DNA of 64,000 bases. Source: Bacteroidota bacterium. Lineage in GTDB: Bacteria > Bacteroidota > Bacteroidia > Chitinophagales > LD1. The position numbers and the translations under genes were made by a program. Below, one piece after another: positions 58,633-64,000 of the stretch. The stretch lies in contig JAFDYN010000023.1 of NCBI GenBank assembly GCA_018267385.1, positions 1 to 64,000 of the forward strand, in the 5' to 3' direction. A model generated the notes under the pieces. It worked only from the letters and a program-made list of their open reading frames with translations. It was not told the origin of the DNA and did no database searches. Every line of letters begins with the position of its first letter. Positions within the stretch are counted from its first letter, which is position 1.

Positions 58633-59388
58633 CTACACCCGGGCGAGGTATATATGGCAGTCATAGGAGAAGCTAACGCGGCCGTCTGCCTGATGCCTGT
58701 CAAATATCTCCCTGAGATAAGAGAGCATAGGTGTGTAATCCGGATGGCCTTCATTGGGTGCATAGGAGGAGGAGAGGAGGCGGCCTTTCACACCCTCGTA
58801 ATCAAACAACTGTTCATTGTAAAACGTCCGTGCTATCATCTCAGACGGTGCAAAGAAACTGCGCAGGTCGCCCTCGCTGATATTGCGATGATCTACAGTG
58901 GTATAGTCTGTGGCATAGCGGACGAGCAGGTCTTCATATGCAACCTCAAAGCCGGAGGCCACCTTGCGCTCATTCCATATCAGGACATACCAGGCACCAT
59001 CGCGGGCTATGCGCTGTGCTTCCTTTTTGAAGGCTGCACGATCAAACCAGTGAAAGGCCTGAGCGGCTGTGATCAGGTCTACACTCTGTACGGGCAGGGT
59101 AGTATGCTCGGCGGTGCCATCTACACTCACATAGCCGGCATGATGACCGAGCAGGCGGTCTGCTGCCTCGCGCATTTCCTTATTGGGCTCTACGGCGTAG
59201 ACCTTGTTGTTATTATTCAGAAACATCTCGGTGGAGATGCCCGTGCCGGAGCCGATGTCAGCGATGGTCCAGCCGGCATCGAGACCGGTCTGCTGCTCCA
59301 GGTACAGTAGTACCTCGGGCGGATACCCCGGGCGGTAGCGGATATAGTTGTCTACCCGGTCGCTGAATCTATTGGTATTGTCTGCCAT
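58633..59388 (-). CDS. SAM-dependent methyltransferase
   Basis: This 251-residue class I methyltransferase has motif I WTIADIGSGTGISTEMF near residue 40, KVYAVEPNKEMREAAD (motif II acidic residue), VDLITAAQAFHWFDR and ARDGAWYVLIWNER. Together with the N-terminal NRFSDRVDNYIRYRPGYP this matches the broad SAM-methyltransferase type 11 family. The substrate is unknown. It follows the RraA-like gene by 2 bp and is probably in the same operon. Confidence 0.85.
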   Translation of the reverse strand: MADNTNRFSDRVDNYIRYRPGYPPEVLLYLEQQTGLDAGWTIADIGSGTGISTEMFLNNNNKVYAVEPNKEMREAADRLLGHHAGYVSVDGTAEHTTLPVQSVDLITAAQAFHWFDRAAFKKEAQRIARDGAWYVLIWNERKVASGFEVAYEDLLVRYATDYTTVDHRNISEGDLRSFFAPSEMIARTFYNEQLFDYEGVKGRLLSSSYAPNEGHPDYTPMLSYLREIFDRHQADGRVSFSYDCHIYLARV

Positions 59389-59390
59389 GA

Positions 59391-59876
59391 TCAGAGTGAT
59401 AGGTCTGTGGGCGATACCAGTATACCATCCTCATCACAGTAGACCCACTCACCGGGAGCGAAGTCCACACCGGCGAAATGCACCCTGATGTTTTCCTGAC
59501 CCACGTTTTGTTTATTGCTTTTCAGCGGGTGTGTGGCCAGCGCCTTGACGCCTATGCTGAGCTGCGCCATAGCCGCGGAGTCGCGGATGCAGCCATAGAC
59601 TATCACCCCGTTCCATTTATTTTTGACGCCCAGCTCACCGAGCATATCTCCCAGCAGCGCGCAGCGCATGGAGCCGCCGCCATCTACCACCAGCACTTTG
59701 CCGGTACCATCTGTCTCCAGTGCTTTGCGCACATAGCTGTTGTCTTCGTGGCATTTCACGGTATAGATCTGCCCGTGAAAGAGTTTATTGCCCCCGTAGT
59801 CGCGGAAACCGATAGGATCGGCCACGTGTACTTTGTCAGTGTATTTGTCACTCAGGTCTGTGGTGAGAAGTGCCAT
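59391..59876 (-). CDS. RraA-like protein (RNase E regulator/aldolase family)
   Basis: The 161-residue protein has the RraA fold: MALLTTDLSDKYTDKVHVAD, KVLVVDGGGSMRCALLGDMLGELG, GVIVYGCIRDSAAMAQLSIGVKALA, and LSIGVKALATHPLKSNKQ. The GDMLGELG and GCIRDS segments form the active-site or regulator face. RraA modulates RNase E in enterobacteria, whereas close relatives are HMG/oxaloacetate aldolases. Bacteroidota generally lack RNase E of the enteric type, so an aldolase-like function is plausible here. Confidence 0.88.
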   Translation of the reverse strand: MALLTTDLSDKYTDKVHVADPIGFRDYGGNKLFHGQIYTVKCHEDNSYVRKALETDGTGKVLVVDGGGSMRCALLGDMLGELGVKNKWNGVIVYGCIRDSAAMAQLSIGVKALATHPLKSNKQNVGQENIRVHFAGVDFAPGEWVYCDEDGILVSPTDLSL

Positions 59877-59953
59877 AGTATATAGTATGATATAGTCTAT
59901 GGCTAAAGTAGCAAATTCACTTTGATACGGTATAGTAAATAAGGTGAAAGCTG

Positions 59954-60511
59954 CTACTCTTGTAGCTGCATCACACCGGAGTGCTCATGATGGAGCACAG
60001 CCGCGCTACGTATGCGTGAGGCGCGGTCTATATCCTGTGTATCGCCCGCCGTCATGGCAGGCGCCACCGTGGCGGCGTACGTCAGCTCAGGCTGTGCGTC
60101 AGTAGCGGCAGACTGTGTGTGCTGCTGTGGTGCAGGCTCCTGCTGCGGCTCCTCCAGGTCCGCCAGCAGATGGGCAGGTAGCTCGCGCTCACCTTTGGTA
60201 TTGTAGCCATAGTTGTGCCGCAATATGAAGTAACAGGCGGAAGGATTGAGGCGGCGGAAGAGGGCACCCTCCTCCAGCTTATTGGAAAAGATCTCCTCTA
60301 TATAGTAGATGCGGTCCATCAGGTCGCCGTCCTGCTCCCACTTCTTCTTCCAGTAGGACCAGAGCTGCTTGTAGCATTTCACTCTGAGCAGTGCCTGAGA
60401 TAGTGAGATGATGGATTCATCCCACGCGAGGTCCTCTATCCGGTCGAGGTATGACCATGTGTAGTCGCGGGTCCATTTTGCCGCGTTGGTATTGCCGATA
60501 GTGCCAGCCAT
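59954..60511 (-). CDS. Phage DNA-packaging (terminase small subunit)-like protein
   Basis: The 185-residue protein starts MAGTIGNTNAAKWTRDYTWSY, close to the opening of phage DNA-packaging proteins of the gp3/terminase-small type (GxxNAxKW). The next 90 residues (SLSQALLRVKCYKQLWSYWKKKW, then ALFRRLNPSACYFILRHNYGYNTKGERE) also follow that family. The last 70 residues are low-complexity Gln/Ala/Thr. No terminase large subunit, portal or capsid gene is within reach, so it is either a prophage remnant or a domesticated protein. Attribution is by recognition of pattern only. Confidence 0.5.
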   Translation of the reverse strand: MAGTIGNTNAAKWTRDYTWSYLDRIEDLAWDESIISLSQALLRVKCYKQLWSYWKKKWEQDGDLMDRIYYIEEIFSNKLEEGALFRRLNPSACYFILRHNYGYNTKGERELPAHLLADLEEPQQEPAPQQHTQSAATDAQPELTYAATVAPAMTAGDTQDIDRASRIRSAAVLHHEHSGVMQLQE

Positions 60512-60646
60512 AGGTGTGTATATTTAATGATGTAATAAAGCGCAATATAGACTGCCACTGCGCAATGGAACTGCGTAGCAAAAAATAAATGGAGAAAGTA
60601 CGCTGAAACAGCTTGAGGCTGGAATCGTTTTTGAACCGAAGCCGGC

Positions 60647-61060
60647 TCAGAGGATCAGGACCAATGTACCCGCTATGATCAGGGCTGCGCCTATAGCAGC
60701 CTTTGCAGTGAGTACCTCACCGAGAAATATGACAGACAGGATGATGGCAATGGCTACACTCAGCTTGTCTACCGGGGCTACCTGAGAGACCTTGCCCATC
60801 TGGAGGGCCTTGAAGTAAAAGATCCAGGAGAGGCCGGTGGCGATACCGGACAGTACGAGGAAGAAGAGGTTCTGCCGGGTGAGGCTATGGATATGTATCA
60901 CACTGCCGCGAAAGTAAGCGATGCCCCACGCCAGGATGAGGATAACTACGGTACGGATAGCCGTAGCGAGGTCCGTATTCACGCCTTTGATGCCCACCTT
61001 GGCAAAGATGGCCGTGAGGGCTGCGAAGAGCGCTGATAAAAGTGCATATATCCACCACAT
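60647..61060 (-). CDS. EamA-type half-size transporter
   Basis: The 137-residue protein has four to five membrane helices and one EamA domain: WWIYALLSALFAALTAIFAKVGIKGVNTDLATAIRT, SGIATGLSWIFYFKALQMG and SVIFLGEVLTAKAAIGAALIIAGTLVLIL. Most EamA exporters have two such domains. A single-domain protein should work as a dimer, as in small EmrE-like exporters. Substrate unknown. The start is 15 bp from the stop of the FAH gene, so an operon is likely. Confidence 0.88.
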   Translation of the reverse strand: MWWIYALLSALFAALTAIFAKVGIKGVNTDLATAIRTVVILILAWGIAYFRGSVIHIHSLTRQNLFFLVLSGIATGLSWIFYFKALQMGKVSQVAPVDKLSVAIAIILSVIFLGEVLTAKAAIGAALIIAGTLVLIL

Positions 61061-61075
61061 AGTCGTATCCTGCGT

Positions 61076-61687
61076 TTATTTGATCTCGCAGTCAAAGAGT
61101 TTCTCGCCCTCCAGGAAGCCCTCCAGCCTGTCGCCTATTTTCACGGCGCCTACGCCTGCGGGCGTGCCGGTATAGATCAGGTCACCTACCTGCAGGGTGA
61201 AAAACTGTGAAGCGTATGAGATGACCTTAGGGATGGAGAATATCATATCATCTGTATTGCCGTGCTGCACCTCTTTACCATTGAGTAGCATGTGGAAGTC
61301 AAAGCTACCGGCTTTGCCCAGGCGGGATATCTGGCGCATGGTACCGACCACTGCAGAGTTGTCAAAGGCTTTGGCTATCTCCCAGGGCATACCTTTTGCT
61401 TTTTGCTGCGCCTGCAGGTCACGGGCGGTAAAGTCAATGCCTACTGTGACCTCGTCATAATACTTGTGCGCAAACTTTTCATCTATATACTTGCCCTGCT
61501 TGCAGACTTTGAGCACTACCTCCAGCTCATAGTGCAGGTCGTGTGTCCACTCAGGCATGTAGAAAGGCTTATTGTCTTTGAGCAGCGCGGTCTGTGGCTT
61601 GAGGAAGAGCATCGGCTCCTCGGGAATAGCGTTATTGAGTTCTTTGGCATGTGCGCCGTAGTTGCGCCCTACGCAGATACACTTCAT
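61076..61687 (-). CDS. Fumarylacetoacetate hydrolase family protein
   Basis: The 203-residue enzyme starts MKCICVGRNYGAHAKELNN, and has the metal-binding Glu residues in HYELEVVLKV, the acidic residue in GIDFTARDLQ and the loop GTPAGVGAVKIGD. These FAH-domain enzymes hydrolyse or decarboxylate acylpyruvates and oxaloacetate (FahD1-like). PEEPMLFLKPQTAL is the conserved lid and binding segment. It is followed directly by the transporter gene. The exact substrate is open. Confidence 0.92.
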   Translation of the reverse strand: MKCICVGRNYGAHAKELNNAIPEEPMLFLKPQTALLKDNKPFYMPEWTHDLHYELEVVLKVCKQGKYIDEKFAHKYYDEVTVGIDFTARDLQAQQKAKGMPWEIAKAFDNSAVVGTMRQISRLGKAGSFDFHMLLNGKEVQHGNTDDMIFSIPKVISYASQFFTLQVGDLIYTGTPAGVGAVKIGDRLEGFLEGEKLFDCEIK

Positions 61688-62043
61688 GTGCGAACGATTT
61701 GACGCAGCGAAGCTAGGTATTTATGCGCATATCTGAGGCTGTATCCTGCAGGTTCAGTCACTCCAGATAGTGAAGAGGTGCGGCATCTCTGTCTCCCGGC
61801 TGTGAATGCGGCCGGCGACCCGGCTGATGGCAAGAGGGACGGATGACTGCGGCTGAGGCGTGACGGGCAAAGCACTGCGACTGCTATCCGGCAGTGTGGG
61901 AGCTATGATGAGCAGGTCTCCATCCAGCAGTGCTATATTGTAGTGATTGGTGATCTCCATAGATTCGATTTATAGTGGTGAAGGTTTATTGATTAACGCT
62001 ATATGAATGATATTGTTGCCGGTATCTTACAAGGTGGTTTTTG
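61688..62043. other. Intergenic stretch, 356 bp, mostly unassigned
   Basis: Apart from the weak 68-residue frame at 61754-61960 I see no gene, RNA or terminator. A longer minus-strand frame at 61684-61875 overlaps it and looks random. Confidence 0.4.
61754..61960 (-). CDS. Possible small protein, 68 residues
   Basis: The frame starts at ATG 61960 (MEITNHYNIALLDGDLLIIA) and has no other clear feature. The first 20 residues look like a beta-hairpin, whereas the rest is Ser/Pro-rich. It lies between the FAH gene and the HQxxH gene, on the same strand, with no strong promoter. It may be real or spurious. Confidence 0.3.
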   Translation of the reverse strand: MEITNHYNIALLDGDLLIIAPTLPDSSRSALPVTPQPQSSVPLAISRVAGRIHSRETEMPHLFTIWSD

Positions 62044-62553
62044 TCAGTCGAGTGTATCTATAGCCAGTGACTCAGGATGCGCATCATGCACCATACCTTG
62101 CGACAGGCCGGTGCCTGCATCTATGCGCTCCTCAGCATGATTTCCTATCCAGAAGGGCGCGGTGTTTCCTTTGCCATCTACGGTGCGGTCACCGTGGCTG
62201 AAATTATACTGGCGGTGCACGTCATTGACGGCATGCACCATCTGGTGTATCATGGTATTGACTATGCCGCTCAGGGTCCAGTCAGCACGGAATATATTCA
62301 GATGTATGAGGTCCGGATTGTCACGGTCATCATAGCCGTGTACACGCGGTGAGCCTATGTAGGTGATGATGCGCATGCTGAGATCGGTAGTGCGGATCAG
62401 CTCCGCCACATGAGCGGCTGATATATCTGACATATCAAAAGTGCCCCTGGAGCCGATGGCATGGTAAAACATATCATCTGCCAGCAGGGCATTGGCGCGG
62501 TCCACTGCCTCGTGCACCTTCCTGATCTTACCTTTATAGATGATAGTCACCAT
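62044..62553 (-). CDS. Protein with degenerate metallopeptidase motif (HQxxH)
   Basis: The 169-residue protein contains IVNTMIHQMVHAVND (H103, Q104, H107), which looks like the zinc-metallopeptidase HExxH site with the catalytic Glu replaced by Gln, followed by FSHGDRTVDGKGNTAPFWIGNHAEE. Without Glu a hydrolytic reaction is unlikely; a binding or regulatory role is possible. Alternatively HQxxH is genuine in an uncharacterised family. The promoter region contains three phased repeats characteristic of a LytTR target, and a LytTR gene is the next gene upstream. No signal peptide. Confidence 0.6.
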   Translation of the reverse strand: MVTIIYKGKIRKVHEAVDRANALLADDMFYHAIGSRGTFDMSDISAAHVAELIRTTDLSMRIITYIGSPRVHGYDDRDNPDLIHLNIFRADWTLSGIVNTMIHQMVHAVNDVHRQYNFSHGDRTVDGKGNTAPFWIGNHAEERIDAGTGLSQGMVHDAHPESLAIDTLD

Positions 62554-62758
62554 ATTGTGATCGTGTGGTCTTCTTTCTGAGAGAGCAAAGGCAGGCGGCG
62601 CACCCCAAGTAACGCCGCCCCCAATGCATCATCGTACAGCTTTCGCTGTCCATGAGAAGTTCAAAAGTGGTTATCTGATCCTGGAGAGAGGCTGTCTGTC
62701 TCCAGATATCAGTACCCTCCATAGCACAGAGCATCTTTTTGTGCTCCCTTGCTGATAC

Positions 62759-62766
62759 CAAAGGTA
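62759..62766 (-). promoter_or_regulatory. -7 element upstream of the HQxxH gene
   Basis: On the minus strand this reads TACCTTTG, a perfect TAnnTTTG. No -33 TTTG lies at the right distance, as expected for an activator-dependent promoter. Transcription would start near 62753, leaving a 200-nt leader to the start at 62553. Confidence 0.5.
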
Positions 62767-62794
62767 GGGGCTGTCAATAGGCGGGGGAGGGACA

Positions 62795-62847
62795 TTTATC
62801 CTGCGCGTGGCTGTATTTATCCTGCGTCGGATTCTGTTTATCCTGCG
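62795..62847. repeat. Three phased 11-bp direct repeats (candidate LytTR sites)
   Basis: TTTATCCTGCG occurs at 62795-62805, 62816-62826 and 62837-62847, exactly 21 bp apart. This equals two helical turns and the known spacing of LytTR half-sites. The array lies 29-81 bp upstream of the TACCTTTG box and just downstream of the LytTR gene. Confidence 0.75.
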
Positions 62848-62897
62848 TCAGTTTGCGGCCTGCCGGCCTATACCCAAAAAGGTGTAGATGAGCCTCC

Positions 62898-63659
62898 TCA
62901 GACCTGTATCAGGTTCTGAAATTCTTCCTTGCGAGTGCGGCTGACCTGTATCTCAGTGCCGTCCTGCATGAGCGCGAGGCTGGTGGTGCGTACGTAGCGC
63001 GTGATTTTGTCGAGGCTGATGAGGTACTGCTTATTGATGCGCATGAAGCGGGGCGGTGTGAGCAGTTCCTCAAAGCTACCGAGCGTACGTGCTACGATCA
63101 GGTCTTTCTTGCCCTCGCGTTTGATCACGGTATAGTTGCGGTCGGCGCGCAGATAGATGACCTCCTCCAGTGCGATCATCTCTACGCCATCCTGAGTAGG
63201 CAGCGCTAAGCGGCTCACGGCAGGCCGCGACAGGTGGTCTATATTGGCGAGGAGCTGCCGAACCTTATCAGTAGTGAGTTCTGCCTTAGTGCGCTTGTAT
63301 TTGGCCAGGGCAGCCTGCAGGTCGTCTATGTCTACAGGCTTTAGCAGGTAGTCTATCGCATCAAACTTGAATGCCCGCACGGCATAGTGACTATGGGCTG
63401 TGACAAAGATCATGGCGGGCGGCGGCGTAGCTAGTTTTTTCAATAGCTCAAAGCCTGTCATGCCCGGCATCTCCACATCCAGCAGCAGCAGGTCGTAGGA
63501 GGCTTTGGGCAAAGCCTTGAGTGCAGCCTTTGGGTCTGTATAGGTGGCGGTCACCTCTACCTCCGGGCAGTGCCGCTGCAGCAGGAGCTGCAGGGTCTTG
63601 ATATTATCGGGTTCATCGTCTACCAGTATAGCGCGTATCATATTTCTCACTATTAGCAT
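62898..63659 (-). CDS. LytTR-family response regulator
   Basis: The 253-residue protein (247 if started at 63641, MIRAILVDDEPDN) has a receiver domain with acceptor Asp in LLLLDVEMPGMTG, switch Thr in IFVTAHSHYAVRAF and Lys in LLKPVDIDDL. Its LytTR domain (RLALPTQDGVEMIALEEVIYLRADRNYTVIKREG...FMRINKQYLISLDKITRYV) follows. The ATG at 63659 overlaps the kinase stop (TGATG), supporting the longer start. It is the partner of the kinase at 63659-64000. The phased repeats downstream of its gene are likely its targets. Confidence 0.93.
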   Translation of the reverse strand: MLIVRNMIRAILVDDEPDNIKTLQLLLQRHCPEVEVTATYTDPKAALKALPKASYDLLLLDVEMPGMTGFELLKKLATPPPAMIFVTAHSHYAVRAFKFDAIDYLLKPVDIDDLQAALAKYKRTKAELTTDKVRQLLANIDHLSRPAVSRLALPTQDGVEMIALEEVIYLRADRNYTVIKREGKKDLIVARTLGSFEELLTPPRFMRINKQYLISLDKITRYVRTTSLALMQDGTEIQVSRTRKEEFQNLIQV

Positions 63660-64000
63660 CAGGCTGAGAGCGGCACAAGTATAGTGACCTCAGTGCCTCT
63701 GCCTATGTTGTTATTTGTTTTGATGTCTCTGATGGTCATGTAGTCTTTGCGGCTTTTGTCCTGCCACATGAGGTCGAGTGTCTCGCGGATGATATTCATG
63801 GCGTGAGAGGTGTGCCCTTCTGTTTTGTTTTTGCCTGCCTGCCTGCCCACACCATTATCGGTCACGCGTATCTTCAAAGCAGAGCCGCTGCGCGCAAAGG
63901 TAATATCCAGTTTGCCACGGCCATTCTTTTTAGGATTGAGGCCATGTACGATGGCATTCTCTGCCAGCGGCTGTAGTATGAGGCCGGGCAGCGATACTGT
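63659..64000 (-). CDS. LytS-type sensor histidine kinase, C-terminal part (5' end outside window)
   Basis: The frame stays open to the right edge. The visible 113 residues are the end of a His_kinase ATPase domain: LPGLILQPLAENAIVHGLNP (N box), KIRVTDNGVGR (G1) and a final IGRGTEVTILVPLSA. The phospho-acceptor His region and membrane part lie beyond the edge. It overlaps the regulator gene by one base and forms a two-component pair with it. Confidence 0.88.
   Translation of the reverse strand, partial: TVSLPGLILQPLAENAIVHGLNPKKNGRGKLDITFARSGSALKIRVTDNGVGRQAGKNKTEGHTSHAMNIIRETLDLMWQDKSRKDYMTIRDIKTNNNIGRGTEVTILVPLSA

Larger units (their letters stand above)
62554..62897. other. Gene-poor spacer with activator-type promoter
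   Basis: The 344-bp spacer contains the phased repeats and -7 box described separately. A minus-strand frame at 62534-62761 (TTG start; internal ATG at 62734) overlaps the start of the HQxxH gene and may be a leader or spurious. Confidence 0.55.

Noticed and set aside
61684-61875. 63-codon minus-strand frame
   Set aside because: It overlaps both the FAH start and a better candidate frame; Arg/Ser-rich random composition.
62795-62847. CRISPR-like array
   Set aside because: Repeats are only 11 bp with 10-bp spacers at exact 21-bp phase, far too short for a CRISPR array and fitting transcription-factor sites.
1-64000. tRNA, rRNA, IS or intact prophage
   Set aside because: No cloverleaf-like string, transposase or phage structural genes were noticed in any intergenic space. 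I could not run a covariance search, so a rare RNA may be missed.

Overview
The window comes from a member of the Bacteroidota, most likely the Chitinophagaceae or a close relative. Direct signs are secreted proteins with type IX secretion (T9SS) C-terminal sorting domains, promoters of the TTTG / TAnnTTTG type, LytS/LytTR two-component pairs, and Bacteroidota families (DUF3822, DUF1543, DUF4412, DUF6600-like, T9SS adhesins). Base composition is balanced to moderately GC-rich throughout, except for one clearly AT-rich gene at 44769-47114. I see no rRNA, tRNA, CRISPR array, IS element or intact prophage.

Layout. 1-5.5 kb: a giant repeat adhesin (cut by the left edge), a Rieske lipoprotein, a Cys-rich secreted protein and a TPR protein. 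5.6-11.2 kb, minus strand: pnp, rpsO, queA, a 59-codon gene and ribBA, the last three tightly packed. 11.5-12 kb: a toxin-antitoxin pair. 12-15.2 kb: three glycosyltransferases. 15.3-22.5 kb: a T9SS protein, a desaturase, two small membrane proteins sharing a C-terminal tail, lipB, coaD, a DUF1543 gene, rsmD, a DUF3822 gene and a thioesterase. 22.6-30 kb: a MATE transporter, ftsE, a hexapeptide acyltransferase, a PhoD-like phosphatase, a T9SS Ig-repeat protein and a DUF4412 gene. 30-37.2 kb is regulatory: two paralogous XRE regulators that share upstream sequence, a PAS histidine kinase, a LytS/LytTR pair, TspO and others. 37.3-44.3 kb: a PECR-like SDR, a DUF6600-like lipoprotein, DUF1573-yajC, a flavin reductase and an acyl-CoA dehydrogenase. 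44.3-47.5 kb: two paralogous small secreted proteins flank the AT-rich gene, which encodes a 781-residue protein with a PD-(D/E)xK nuclease signature. 47.8-55.9 kb: SCO1-DUF420, an MBL hydrolase, a T9SS protein, a membrane glycosyltransferase, and an HxlR-controlled DoxX-DsbA-DoxX operon. 56-64 kb: a YD-repeat lipoprotein, a 17-residue-repeat protein, a BNR-type T9SS protein, a methyltransferase-RraA pair, a lone phage-packaging-like gene, and a LytS/LytTR pair cut by the right edge.

The two strongest leads are these. First, the AT-rich nuclease-like gene inserted between tandem paralogs, with a 14-bp palindrome over its promoter: a candidate mobile, possibly defensive, single-gene system. 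Second, three perfect 11-bp direct repeats at exactly 21-bp spacing just upstream of a TAnnTTTG promoter, between a LytTR regulator gene and a gene for a protein with a degenerate HQxxH motif: the architecture of a LytTR-activated promoter. All family assignments were made by reading motifs and have not been searched against databases.
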